Below the pieces are notes generated by a model that had not been told where the DNA came from, made no database searches, and worked only from the letters and a program-made list of their open reading frames with translations. Shown here piece after piece: positions 31,339-40,818 of a stretch of DNA of 64,000 bases. The DNA is from Clostridium sp. OM02-18AC (GTDB taxonomy: Bacteria; Bacillota; Clostridia; Lachnospirales; Lachnospiraceae): contig NZ_QULW01000014.1 in the NCBI RefSeq assembly GCF_003481825.1, positions 40,575 through 104,574 of the forward strand, in the 5' to 3' direction. Both the position numbers and the translations under genes were made by a program. How positions within the stretch are numbered: the first letter of the stretch is position 1; each line of letters begins with the position of its first letter.

Positions 31339-34300
31339 ATGCAAAGCGAAAAAATCGCCTGTGTTACGAGAGAACTAGAGGATTTACTTATGGTTGAAGA
31401 AAAAAGAGGCACACTTCGGGAAAACAAGGGAAGTGTGGCGGATCTGCTGGCAGAGATGGAACGTGCGGTCGCCAGTGTGGAAGCCAAAAGCAGTCAGACT
31501 GAGCAGTTCGTGGAGAAGACTCCGGAAACATCTGAGAATGCAGGAATGCCAAAACGTGAAAAGACATCGGAGAAAACACAAATGCCGAAAAATCCAGAAA
31601 CATTGGAGAAAACACAAATGCCGAAAAATCCAGAAACACCGGTGAATGCACGAATGTCGGAATCAGCAGAAAGATCGGAAAGTGCAAAAATACCGGAACG
31701 AGAAGGTGCATCATCGGTGCAGGTCGGAAACGAACCCCCCAGGCATCTCACCCGTCAGGAAAAACGTGCGAAAAAGCGTCTGCGCAGGCAGGCTATGGAA
31801 GAGGAAGGTCTGATCCGCTCCGGCGATGCCCTGATCGCAGCATTTTTGATTCCGGTGGTGATTATGCTGATCATTTTTGTGCAGCGGGGGATTTTCCCAT
31901 TTGGGGAGGAAACCTTCCTGCGAACGGACATGTACCATCAGTATGCGCCGTTCTTTTCGGAATTTCAGTATAAACTGAAAAACGGCGGCAGCCTGCTTTA
32001 CAGCTGGGACGTTGGCATGGGTGTGAATTTTTCAGCACTGTATGCCTACTATCTGGCAAGCCCGTTCAACTGGCTTTTGATCCTTTGCCCAAAGGGGCTG
32101 GTCATCGAGTTTATGACGTACCAGATTGTGCTGAAAACGGGTCTGTGCGGTCTGACGATGGCGTATTATTTAAGGAAGCATTGCAGAACCAATGATTTTG
32201 GTGTAGCGTTTTTCGGTATTTTTTATGCCTTATCGGGATATATGGCGGCTTACAGCTGGAATATCATGTGGCTGGACTGCATTATCCTGTTTCCACTGAT
32301 CGTTTTGGGACTGGAACGGCTTGTGAAAGACGGAAAAGGAATGCTCTACTGCCTGACGCTTGGCATGTCCATTCTTTCCAATTATTATATCTCCATCATG
32401 ACCTGCATTTTTATGGTGCTGTATTTTATTGCCTTGCTGGTTTTGGATGAGGACATGCACTGGGAAAAATTTATCGGGCGCGGATTCCAGTTTGCAGTGT
32501 ATTCCCTGCTGGCGGGTGGTCTGTCGGCGATAGTTCTGCTTCCGGAGGTCTTTGCCCTGCAGATGACCGCTTCGGGCGATGTGAGCTTTCCAAAGACATT
32601 TTCCCAGTATTTTCCGATTTTTGATATGATCGCGCGTCATATCGGCAACGTGGAGACGGAAATCGGACTGGATCACTGGCCGAATGTGTATTGCGGAGTA
32701 GCGGTGCTGATGTTTTTCATTCTTTACCTGCTCTGCAAAAAGATATCTGCAAAGGAAAAGGCGGTATACGGTATCATGCTGCTGTTCTTCTTTGCAAGCT
32801 TTTCGTTTAATGTCCTGAACTTTATCTGGCATGGCTTCCATTACCCAAACAGTCTGCCGTGCAGACAGTCCTATATTTATATTTTCCTTGTGCTGTTTGC
32901 GTGCTACCGGGCTTATATGTATCTGAGGGAAACACCGTGGAAGCATGTGACGGCAGCGTTTGCCGGATCGGTGGTCTTTGTGCTGATGGCACAGAAGCTG
33001 GTTACGGAAGATCACTTCCATTTTATTGTATATTATGTGGCGATTTTGTTCCTGGCGCTGTATCTGGGGGCGATTGCGCTATACCAGAAGGGCAGGCGTT
33101 ATTATTTCCCGGCATTGTTTTATGCACTGGCAGTGGTTTCAATTGAAGCCGCGGTGAATACGGCAGTAACCAGTGTGACGACAACCAGCCGGACGGCCTA
33201 CACGGACGATAATGCGGCTGTGGAGCAGCTGGTGGATTCTATCCAGCCGAACGATACATTTTTCCGCATGGAAAAAGTAACACGGAAAACCAAAAATGAT
33301 GGAGCCTGGATGCATTTCCCATCGGTTTCCCTGTTTTCTTCTACTGCGAATGCAGATCTTTCTGCATTGTTTAAGAAGCTGGGCTGCGAAAGTTCGACGA
33401 ATGCTTACAGCATTACCGGAAGTACACCGCTTATCGATGCGCTGTTTTCCGTGAAGTATGGAATTTATTCGGAAAAGCCGGAAGACACTTCCCTTCGCAC
33501 GGTGATCGGGGAGCAGGATGGTGTCTGGCTGTATCAGAATAACTACACGCTTCCGGTTGGTTTTTATGTGGAACCGGACTTTGAATCCAAATGGAACCGG
33601 GAAACAGGAAATCCGGCAGATGTCCAGAACAGCCTGGCTGATGCGCTTGGGGCTGAGCAGATCATGAATCTGGTCCTGGATACAAGTACAGAGGGCAGTG
33701 ACCTGATCTTTTATCCGGAAACAAGCGGGGAGTATTACGCTTATGTCGGAAATAAAAAGATTGAAAAAGTGACAGCCACGACCTGGAAGGGTACGAAAAC
33801 CTTTACCAATGTAGACCGCGGCTATCTTCTGGAACTTGGCTATTGCGTTGCCGGGGAAGCAGTTACCCTGACAGCCGTGGACAGCAAGGAAGAAATGTGG
33901 GCCGATGTATACCGTTTCTCGGAAAACGGACTCGGCTCTGTCGCAGCGAAGCTTTCTGCCCATCCATGGACGCTGACGAGCTGGACCGACACCTCATTAA
34001 AAGGAACGATCAGCTGCGACCAGGATGGCTGGATGTTCATGTCGATTCCTTACGATGAAGGCTGGAACGTTCTGGTCGATGGAAAAGAACAGAAGCCGGA
34101 AAAGATTCTGGATGCATTTGTGGGAATCTGGCTGAGTGCCGGAACCCATACCGTGACGATGGAATACACACCGAAGGGACTGATTTCGGGAGCAATCATC
34201 TCAGGAGTCAGTGTGGTGCTGCTGGCATTGATTGCACTTGGCGGATATTTCCTTCGCCGGTACCGGGAAGAGCAGGAGTATGAACAGGATGCAGATGCAT

Positions 34301-34416
34301 ATCGTGCAGACGATGCTGCGCAGGAAGAAATGAGCACGTATGCGCAGACAGGGCCAGAAATGCAGGACCTTGAAGAGTCGGAAATGGAAGAGCAGGAACA
34401 TCCGGCGGAATGGTAA
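31339..34416 (+). CDS. YfhO-family polytopic membrane protein
   Basis: A 1025-residue protein of the YfhO family (PF09586), related to GT-C glycosyltransferases that decorate lipoteichoic acid. About 160 cytoplasmic residues come first, charged and low in complexity, with a 12-residue repeat (EKTQMPKNPET twice) and a basic RQEKRAKKRLRR segment. Twelve or so membrane helices follow, with the family motif FLRTDMYHQYAPFFSEF near 193-209 and the loop ending YSWDVGMGVNF. A large extracytoplasmic domain (about 600-970) and a last helix precede an acidic tail. The long N-terminal extension is unusual. GGGAGATGCAGC precedes the ATG. It pairs with GtrA. Confidence 0.88.
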   Translation: MQSEKIACVTRELEDLLMVEEKRGTLRENKGSVADLLAEMERAVASVEAKSSQTEQFVEKTPETSENAGMPKREKTSEKTQMPKNPETLEKTQMPKNPETPVNARMSESAERSESAKIPEREGASSVQVGNEPPRHLTRQEKRAKKRLRRQAMEEEGLIRSGDALIAAFLIPVVIMLIIFVQRGIFPFGEETFLRTDMYHQYAPFFSEFQYKLKNGGSLLYSWDVGMGVNFSALYAYYLASPFNWLLILCPKGLVIEFMTYQIVLKTGLCGLTMAYYLRKHCRTNDFGVAFFGIFYALSGYMAAYSWNIMWLDCIILFPLIVLGLERLVKDGKGMLYCLTLGMSILSNYYISIMTCIFMVLYFIALLVLDEDMHWEKFIGRGFQFAVYSLLAGGLSAIVLLPEVFALQMTASGDVSFPKTFSQYFPIFDMIARHIGNVETEIGLDHWPNVYCGVAVLMFFILYLLCKKISAKEKAVYGIMLLFFFASFSFNVLNFIWHGFHYPNSLPCRQSYIYIFLVLFACYRAYMYLRETPWKHVTAAFAGSVVFVLMAQKLVTEDHFHFIVYYVAILFLALYLGAIALYQKGRRYYFPALFYALAVVSIEAAVNTAVTSVTTTSRTAYTDDNAAVEQLVDSIQPNDTFFRMEKVTRKTKNDGAWMHFPSVSLFSSTANADLSALFKKLGCESSTNAYSITGSTPLIDALFSVKYGIYSEKPEDTSLRTVIGEQDGVWLYQNNYTLPVGFYVEPDFESKWNRETGNPADVQNSLADALGAEQIMNLVLDTSTEGSDLIFYPETSGEYYAYVGNKKIEKVTATTWKGTKTFTNVDRGYLLELGYCVAGEAVTLTAVDSKEEMWADVYRFSENGLGSVAAKLSAHPWTLTSWTDTSLKGTISCDQDGWMFMSIPYDEGWNVLVDGKEQKPEKILDAFVGIWLSAGTHTVTMEYTPKGLISGAIISGVSVVLLALIALGGYFLRRYREEQEYEQDADAYRADDAAQEEMSTYAQTGPEMQDLEESEMEEQEHPAEW
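31569..31640 (+). repeat. Tandem 36-bp repeat within yfhO-type gene
   Basis: Two nearly identical 36-base units, each encoding EKTQMPKNPET plus one residue. Less exact related units flank them. The repeat lies in the cytoplasmic N-terminal extension. Confidence 0.75.
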
Positions 34417-34513
34417 CCGGAGGCAGTTATCCTGCTGAACATGATAAGTTGCTGTTTACGTATGCCTGAACAGTGATCATGATACAAAATACGAAAAAGA
34501 GGAGACGAATATT

Positions 34514-35884
34514 ATGAAATTATGGGGTGGACGCTTCACCAAGGAAGAAAACCAGCTGGTACACAACTTTAATGAATCCTTATCCTTTGACCAGAAGTTC
34601 TATCATCAGGACATTCAGGGCAGCATTGCGCATGTCACCATGCTGGCAAAGCAGGGCATTGTATCGGAGAAAGATCGCAAGGCAATCATCGACGGATTAA
34701 ACAGCATTCTCACCGATATTGAGTCCGGCAAGCTGGTATTTACCAAAGAACATGAGGATATCCACTCTTTTGTAGAGGCAAATCTGATCGAACGCATTGG
34801 CGACGCCGGCAAGCGTCTTCATACCGGACGAAGCAGAAATGACCAGGTCGCACTCGACATGAAGCTTTACTGCCGCGATGAGATCGATGAGATCGATGTG
34901 CTGGTTAAGAATCTGCTGGAAGAACTGTTAAAGATTATGGAAGAAAATCTGGATACCTATATGCCGGGCTTCACGCATTTACAGAAAGCACAGCCGGTTA
35001 CTCTGGCTCATCATATGGGCGCTTATTTTGAGATGTTCTCCCGTGACAGAAGCCGTCTGCATGACATCCGTAAGCGCATGAACTACTGCCCGCTGGGCTC
35101 CGGCGCGCTGGCAGGAACCACTTATCCGCTGGATCGTGCGTATACGGCAGAGCTTCTTGGCTTTGACGGACCGACCTTAAACAGCATGGACTCCGTATCT
35201 GACCGCGATTATGTGATCGAGCTGTTATCGGCCCTGTCCACGATTGCCATGCATTTAAGCCGCTTCTCTGAGGAAATCATCATCTGGAACAGCAACGAGT
35301 ACCGCTTTGTGGAGATCGACGATGCGTACAGCACCGGCAGCAGCATTATGCCGCAGAAGAAAAACCCGGATATTGCGGAGCTGGTACGCGGCAAGACCGG
35401 TCGTGTGTATGGCGCACTGATGTCGATTCTGACTACGATGAAAGGCATTCCGTTAGCATACGATAAGGACATGCAGGAAGACAAAGAGCTGACTTTCGAT
35501 GCCATTGATACCGTAAAAGGATGTCTGGCACTGTTTACCGGCATGATCTCTACCATGACCTTTAACAAAGAAGTCATGGAAGCAAGCGCAAAGAATGGTT
35601 TCACCAATGCAACCGATGCGGCTGACTATCTGGTAAATCACGGTGTTCCGTTCCGCGATGCGCACGGGATTGTAGGCCAGCTGGTGCTGTTCTGCATCGA
35701 TAAGGGCATTGCACTGGATGACATGACGTTAGAGGAATTCAAGGCGATCAGCCCGGTATTTGAGGAAGATGTTTACGAAGCAATCAGCATGAAGACCTGT
35801 GTCGAGAAGAGAACCACCATCGGTGCTCCTGGACAGGAAGCCATGAAGAATGTGATTGCAATTTATAAAGAGCAGTTAAAATAA
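34514..35884 (+). CDS. argH: Argininosuccinate lyase
   Basis: A 456-residue lyase that splits argininosuccinate into arginine and fumarate, last step of arginine synthesis. Landmarks: MKLWGGRFTKEENQLVHNFNESLSFD, TGRSRNDQVALD near 111-122, GFTHLQKAQPVTLAHH near 155-170, and the superfamily signature GSSIMPQKKNPD near 278-289. AAGAGGAGACGAATATT precedes the ATG. It stands apart from other arg genes, with its own leader after the YfhO gene. Confidence 0.96.
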   Translation: MKLWGGRFTKEENQLVHNFNESLSFDQKFYHQDIQGSIAHVTMLAKQGIVSEKDRKAIIDGLNSILTDIESGKLVFTKEHEDIHSFVEANLIERIGDAGKRLHTGRSRNDQVALDMKLYCRDEIDEIDVLVKNLLEELLKIMEENLDTYMPGFTHLQKAQPVTLAHHMGAYFEMFSRDRSRLHDIRKRMNYCPLGSGALAGTTYPLDRAYTAELLGFDGPTLNSMDSVSDRDYVIELLSALSTIAMHLSRFSEEIIIWNSNEYRFVEIDDAYSTGSSIMPQKKNPDIAELVRGKTGRVYGALMSILTTMKGIPLAYDKDMQEDKELTFDAIDTVKGCLALFTGMISTMTFNKEVMEASAKNGFTNATDAADYLVNHGVPFRDAHGIVGQLVLFCIDKGIALDDMTLEEFKAISPVFEEDVYEAISMKTCVEKRTTIGAPGQEAMKNVIAIYKEQLK

Positions 35885-35900
35885 TGGAATAGTCCTATAA

Positions 35901-35985
35901 CGGAAAACCCCGGAACATGTATCATTGCGAAAAGCCAGATTTCAAATTTGGCGATCGGCAACGTTACATCTTTTGGGGTTTGTTT
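35901..35985. terminator. Probable terminator between argH and the AraC gene
   Basis: AAAACCCC (about 35906) pairs with GGGGTTT (about 35975) across a long, partly structured interval that includes ACATGT / ACGTTACAT. It could serve both convergent genes, but the loop is long and the call is tentative. Confidence 0.4.
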
Positions 35986-35986
35986 A

Positions 35987-36919
35987 TTACAGTCCGATTT
36001 TAGCGTATTCTTTTAATTTTTGCCGCAGCACGCTGTCTGCAGGATCCAGAAACTGACGCTGGTTTTCATAAAGCACATCTCCTGGCTTTAAGGCTGCGCG
36101 GTATTCGGCAGGCGTGCGAAGCAACGTGGAACGGAAGCGTGCCGTCAGCGTTTTTAAATCTGGAAATCCATTTCTTAATGCAATGTCGGTAAGATTATCT
36201 TTGGTGTAGGTCAGGTCATTTAGTGCATGCTGGAATCGGACACGCGTGAGATATTCATGAAAATTAATTCCCACCATCTGTTTAAATAAAGTAGAAATGT
36301 AAGTGCGGTTATACTGGGCATAGTCTGCCAGATCCTCCAGTGCCAGTTTTTCAGCATAATGTTCTTCCACATAAGTCAGCAGAAGACGCATGGTAGAACG
36401 ACGCTTGTCATCTTCCGAGATGAGGTTAAGCTGCTGCGGGTCGAACCTGGTGAAAAGGCTGATCAGCAGCAGTTCCAGATTGGCTTTTGCGCTTAACTGT
36501 GCATAAGCACCACCCTGCTCGACGGCATTCCAGATCTGGGCTGCGTAAAAACGAAGCTGGCAAAATCTGGGTTCGTAACGGTTTCCTTCGTTGGAAAGAC
36601 AGGATGGAAACTGGTAGATGTACCCCTTCTTGTTCAGAAACTTCAATGCATTTGCCGGAAAATGGAGAACGAGTGCCCGGGTATCCGGCTGCTGGCGCGT
36701 AGACGCATGGCCATTGCCCGGGGCAGTGAGAATCAGATCATCTTCGAGAAGCGTGTGCGTATCGGTGCCGCGGCAGTACTGCTGGTTTCCCTGAAGAACA
36801 ATGCTCAGCTCATATTCGTCTGTATGCCAGTGATAGCGGTAATTCATAATGTTGTGTGCAAAACAGCGCAGATGGATATTTTCCCGGGGAAGATCCAGCT
36901 CATAGTTGGTCTGATCCAT
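35987..36919 (-). CDS. AraC-family transcriptional regulator
   Basis: A 310-residue regulator with an N-terminal cupin sensor (YRYHWHTDEYELSIVLQGNQQY, LILTAPGNGHA) and a C-terminal double helix-turn-helix: KLALEDLADYAQYNRTYISTLFKQMVGINFHEYLTRVRF and NLTDIALRNGFPDLKTLTARFRSTLLRTPAEYR. The cupin suggests a sugar-type ligand. ATG 36919 follows AAGGAGAGAAAAA; the longer frame is rejected. It is divergent from the permease/esterase/dehydratase operon and most likely activates it. Confidence 0.9.
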   Translation of the reverse strand: MDQTNYELDLPRENIHLRCFAHNIMNYRYHWHTDEYELSIVLQGNQQYCRGTDTHTLLEDDLILTAPGNGHASTRQQPDTRALVLHFPANALKFLNKKGYIYQFPSCLSNEGNRYEPRFCQLRFYAAQIWNAVEQGGAYAQLSAKANLELLLISLFTRFDPQQLNLISEDDKRRSTMRLLLTYVEEHYAEKLALEDLADYAQYNRTYISTLFKQMVGINFHEYLTRVRFQHALNDLTYTKDNLTDIALRNGFPDLKTLTARFRSTLLRTPAEYRAALKPGDVLYENQRQFLDPADSVLRQKLKEYAKIGL

Positions 36920-37329
36920 TTTTTCTCTCCTTAAAAATCCAAATATTTTCCCTGTCATAAAATTCGGAAATGAAACATGGAATCTGATTAAATTGCTTTT
37001 AGGATACCTGACAAAACCAGAAAAGTCAATTATTGTTTCGGAATTTGTACAAGCTCGGAAAAGGAAGAACTGGCAAAACGCACAAAGAAAAAATGCAGAA
37101 AACGACAGATTGCACAGGGAAAATATTTGGATTTCGTATTGTCAGATATGCCTGCATAAAAAGAAAATGAGGTTAAAGGAAAAGAAAAGCGTAACGGAAA
37201 CCTGCGAATATTTGCAGCGACAAACGAGTTTTCCTCTGTTAGGATAAGCACAACGACAACAAGCCTGTGACCGGGCAGCCAAGTGCTTATGGAGTTTCGA
37301 AAAATGATGTTATAATGGAAGGGGAAACT
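36920..37329. other. Divergent regulatory region
   Basis: 410 bases between the AraC gene and the permease gene. It is AT-rich and must hold both promoters. The inverted repeat ATAAGCAC (37244-37251) / GTGCTTAT (37283-37290) stands out and may be an operator pair. The short plus-strand frames in the region lack ribosome sites and do not look coding. Confidence 0.5.
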
Positions 37330-38625
37330 ATGAATACTCAAATGATGATCTGTATGGTAATCTTTGCGGCAACGCTGGTTAGTTACATGCTGAACAAGAT
37401 TCCAATGTGGCTTACGGCAATGATCTCTCTGACAGCGTTATATTTTACCGGCTGTATTGATGCGGCAGGTGCTTTGTCTGGTTTTTCAAATGTAAATACG
37501 CTTTTGATGGCAACCATGTTTATTGTGGCAGCAGGATTTCGGCGCACATCTTTGGTAGACGGTATGTGCGGAGCAATCATGAAGCTCACAAGAGGCAGTT
37601 TTGTAACCGCATATTTTGGTTATATTCTGCTGGCAGTGCTTCTGACAAACTTTATTGCGAGCCCGATGGTAGTTTATGCGATCGTAAGCCCGCTTCTGGC
37701 AGCACTCTGTGACAATACGAACCATAGCCGTTCCCAGTATATGTTCCCGGTTATGGTCGTGTGTGTGGCATGCTGCGGGATTCTGCCGCTTTCAACTGCG
37801 ATCCAGCAGGCCGGACAGTTTACCGGATTTATGGAAACCTATGGATTTACCGGTATGAGCATCCGTGCGATTGACTTTACCATTGGTACCTGGCCGATTT
37901 TGATCATTGTTCCGCTTTGGGCACTGTTTATCGGACCGAAATTTACACCAAAGGCTCCGATTGTCCCGATTGAAGCACTGGAAAACCGCAATTCTGGAAA
38001 GCAGGCACAGAAACTCAGCCCGGTTGTAGATAAGATTGGAATTGCCGTATTTTTTGGAACCATTTTATGCCTGATCTTTTCCAGCCAGCTTCATCTTACC
38101 ACCTGGTCTGTGGCATTGACCGGAAGCCTTCTGATGGTTTTATTTGGTGTGGTAGATCAGAAATCTGCACTGCGTGATATCCCGTGGGATATGTTAATGC
38201 TGTTTGTAGGTGCACTGGCACTTGGAACCGCCCTGACGAACACCGGAGCAGGCGATATGATTGGAAATGCTTTGGCAACAGCCGTTGGTGGTACTCACAA
38301 TAACTATGTGCTCGGTGCGTTATTCTTCCTGATCCCGTTTGCACTGACTCAGTTTATGCTGAACCGTTCTGTATCTGCGGTATTTGTTCCGATTTGTCTG
38401 CTGACCTGTTCCGCACTGGGTGCAAATCCGACAGGACTGGTTCTGTTAGTCAATGCAGGTTCCCTGACGGCATTCCTCACTCCGATGGCGACACCGGCGG
38501 TTCCGATGTGCATGGCTGATGGCGGTTATGATTTGAAGGCCATCTTTAAGAGTGGCGCACTGATTACATTGATTTTGCCATTTATCTATATCGTTTATAC
38601 CATGACAGTATTCCCTGCATTTTAA
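37330..38625 (+). CDS. SLC13/ion-transporter superfamily permease
   Basis: A 431-residue protein with about twelve membrane segments. Two repeated halves and the loop motifs TNFIASPMVVYAIVSPLLAALCD (near 102-124) and FMLNRSVSAVFVPICLLTCSALGANPTG (near 344-371) place it in the ion-transporter superfamily (SLC13/DASS/CitMHS-like). It probably imports a di- or tricarboxylate or sugar acid. ATG 37330 follows GGAAGGGGAAACT. It leads an operon with an esterase and an enolase-superfamily enzyme, so the cargo is likely an acid or its ester. Confidence 0.8.
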   Translation: MNTQMMICMVIFAATLVSYMLNKIPMWLTAMISLTALYFTGCIDAAGALSGFSNVNTLLMATMFIVAAGFRRTSLVDGMCGAIMKLTRGSFVTAYFGYILLAVLLTNFIASPMVVYAIVSPLLAALCDNTNHSRSQYMFPVMVVCVACCGILPLSTAIQQAGQFTGFMETYGFTGMSIRAIDFTIGTWPILIIVPLWALFIGPKFTPKAPIVPIEALENRNSGKQAQKLSPVVDKIGIAVFFGTILCLIFSSQLHLTTWSVALTGSLLMVLFGVVDQKSALRDIPWDMLMLFVGALALGTALTNTGAGDMIGNALATAVGGTHNNYVLGALFFLIPFALTQFMLNRSVSAVFVPICLLTCSALGANPTGLVLLVNAGSLTAFLTPMATPAVPMCMADGGYDLKAIFKSGALITLILPFIYIVYTMTVFPAF

Positions 38626-38640
38626 AAGAAAGGGAGTGAC

Positions 38641-39546
38641 GTGGATATGACACAGGAAGAAAAAATTGCTATTGCAGAGACTGTGCGGCACAGAGATCGT
38701 TTTGGTCCTGTGAGTCAGGAAGAGTTAGCGGCACTGCCGGGAAAAGAAACAGAACTTTGGATTCAGACAAAAAACGGTTATTGTGTGCATGTCTTTGAAG
38801 AACGGCCGGAAGCTTTGCCGGATCGGGCCCCAATTTTATTAAACTTTCATGGTGGTGGATTTTTAAAAGGACGCACGGATCGTGACCGTAGATATTGCTG
38901 TGCAGTCATGGAAGCAACGAATGCTCTGGTATGGGATGTTGATTATAGTCTTGCACCGGAAAAACCGTTCCCTTATGCTGCAGAAGAAAGCTATGGAATC
39001 ATACAGTATGTGTTTGAACATGCAGAAGAACTGTGTATCGATCCGGAAAAAATCATGCTTGCCGGACATAGTGCCGGAGGCAATCTTGTGGCATCGGCTC
39101 TGGTGAAAAATGCGGAAACGAAAGCATTTCATCCATGTTGCGCCTTGATGGAGTATTTCCCAACAGACAATACCGCGAATCCGGTAGAAAGGCTGTCAGA
39201 GGAATTAAAACAGGATCCATTCTGGGTGAAACGCGCGGAAACGGAGAAACTGTATACAGATTTTTATGTGGGAGATGCAGATGCATCTGATCCATGCTGT
39301 TCCCCTGCTTTTGCAACGGAGCAGGTCCTGGCTGCATTTCCGGACTGTTTGATTTTATCTGCAGGAGAAGACAGCCTGAGAGATGATACGGAAAACTTTG
39401 GAATGCGATTGGTAAAGGCGGGAGTTTGTGTAACCATGCAGAGGATTCCAGAAGCTATGCACGGATTTACAACCAACCGGACACCTGGATGGGAACGAGC
39501 ATTAGAACTGCATGATCGTTTCTTTTTGGAACAGATAAACCGATAA
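38641..39546 (+). CDS. Alpha/beta hydrolase, HSL-type esterase
   Basis: A 301-residue esterase of the hormone-sensitive-lipase group. Numbering from ATG 38647 minus two residues, the oxyanion motif HGGG is at 70-73, the nucleophile Ser144 sits in GHSAGG, and the likely Asp242 (GEDSLRD) and His272 (AMHGFTT) complete the triad. It has no signal peptide, so it acts in the cytoplasm. GTG 38641 has AAAGGGAGTGAC at tight spacing; ATG 38647 is the alternative start. Between a permease and a dehydratase, it may open a lactone or acyl ester of an imported sugar acid. Confidence 0.85.
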   Translation: MDMTQEEKIAIAETVRHRDRFGPVSQEELAALPGKETELWIQTKNGYCVHVFEERPEALPDRAPILLNFHGGGFLKGRTDRDRRYCCAVMEATNALVWDVDYSLAPEKPFPYAAEESYGIIQYVFEHAEELCIDPEKIMLAGHSAGGNLVASALVKNAETKAFHPCCALMEYFPTDNTANPVERLSEELKQDPFWVKRAETEKLYTDFYVGDADASDPCCSPAFATEQVLAAFPDCLILSAGEDSLRDDTENFGMRLVKAGVCVTMQRIPEAMHGFTTNRTPGWERALELHDRFFLEQINR

Positions 39547-39581
39547 AATGAAAGAATGTAGAACATTAAAGGAGTGAAACT

Positions 39582-40727
39582 ATGAAGATTACAGACGTAA
39601 AGCTGCGCTTTGCCAAACATTATCTCTTCGTACAGGTTTACACCGATGCCGGCATTACCGGTCTTGGAGAAGCCGGAAACTGGGGATATCTGCAGGCAAC
39701 GGCAGCAGCCATTGAAAAGTTTGCGGATTACTTAATTGGTAAAGATCCGTTCCGTATTGAAGATTTTAACCAGAACTTTCTGCGATCCGTGTATTTCCGC
39801 GGTTCTGTCATTATGAGTGCGATTTCCGCTATTGACATTGCGCTTTGGGACATTAAAGGAAAGGCACTCGGCGTTCCGGTTTATGAATTATTGGGCGGAA
39901 AAACCCGCGATAAGGTGCGCGTTTACGCTTCCGTCATGCATATAACCGATGATAAGGAAGAACTCGCAAAGCAGTATCAGGAACTACAGCAGATGGGCTT
40001 CACCGCTGCCAAGATTTTCTGCAACGGACCGAAGAGCAGCGCGGATGGAAAGGGAGAGTTCTTCGCCAGTCGTATAGAGCGGGAAGTAGAAAAAGTCCGT
40101 GTCTGCCGGGAAGCAGTCGGAAATGATTTTGATTTCGTTTTGGAAGTGCATCGCGGCATGACCTTGCCAGAGGCTGTCGCATTTGGCCGTGCGGTAGAGC
40201 CATACCGCCCGATGATCCTGGAAGATCCGGTTCCGCCGGACAATGTGGATACGATGGCAGAGGTGGCATCCAAGATCGGGGTTCCGATCGCAACCGGTGA
40301 GAGAGCCATCGATCTGCGCGAATTTGAAGTGCTGATGGCACGCCATGCATGCCAGTATATCCGTCCGGATGTCTGCGCAGTTGGCGGCATTACCACCAGC
40401 AAGAAGATCTGTGCACTTGCAGAAGCACACGATGTACTGGTGATTCCGCATAACCCGCTTGGACCGGTATCCACGGCAGCCTGCCTGCAGATCTGCGCAT
40501 CCATTCCGAACCTTGGGATCCAGGAACTCCCGGGCTTCTGCTTAAATGGAGCGGAAGACAAGATGGTGAAAGAACCATTCCATTTTGAGAATGGCTGTAT
40601 GATGATTCCGGAAGCACCGGGAATCGGAATCGAACTTGCCGACGATGCAGAAGAACTGTATCCGGCAAAAGAGCGCGGCAGCAATGCAGCGCACCGGGCA
40701 TTCGATGGATCTGTAAAAGACTGGTGA
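39582..40727 (+). CDS. Enolase-superfamily DgoD-like dehydratase, second locus
   Basis: A 381-residue enzyme of the mandelate racemase group. Likely residues: Lys144 (TAAKIFCNGP), Glu188 and His190 in LEVH, Glu214 (ILEDP), Glu240 (ATGER), His290 in VIPHNPLGPVSTAACLQ. The last motif is typical of galactonate dehydratase-like enzymes. As in the enzyme at 22998, Glu replaces Asp at the first metal position. It is expected to dehydrate a sugar acid. It is last in the permease-esterase-dehydratase operon, with AAAGGAGTGAAACT before the ATG. Confidence 0.85.
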   Translation: MKITDVKLRFAKHYLFVQVYTDAGITGLGEAGNWGYLQATAAAIEKFADYLIGKDPFRIEDFNQNFLRSVYFRGSVIMSAISAIDIALWDIKGKALGVPVYELLGGKTRDKVRVYASVMHITDDKEELAKQYQELQQMGFTAAKIFCNGPKSSADGKGEFFASRIEREVEKVRVCREAVGNDFDFVLEVHRGMTLPEAVAFGRAVEPYRPMILEDPVPPDNVDTMAEVASKIGVPIATGERAIDLREFEVLMARHACQYIRPDVCAVGGITTSKKICALAEAHDVLVIPHNPLGPVSTAACLQICASIPNLGIQELPGFCLNGAEDKMVKEPFHFENGCMMIPEAPGIGIELADDAEELYPAKERGSNAAHRAFDGSVKDW

Positions 40728-40754
40728 TGTAAATAACAATATAAGTATATGACA

Positions 40755-40796
40755 AGGGCCGTGTGAGTTGCCGAAAGGCAACTCACACGACCCTAT
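40755..40796. terminator. Terminator after the second dehydratase operon
   Basis: A perfect 12-base stem GTGTGAGTTGCC-GAAA-GGCAACTCACAC flanked by AGGG / CCCT. It can act for both convergent genes. Confidence 0.85.
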
Positions 40797-40818
40797 TAAA
40801 GTGAATCAAATGGTTATT

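Noticed and set aside
37311..37316. TATAAT directly before the permease gene as a -10 element
   Set aside because: It is only 14 bases before the ATG, so a transcript starting there would lose the ribosome binding site; no -35 fits.
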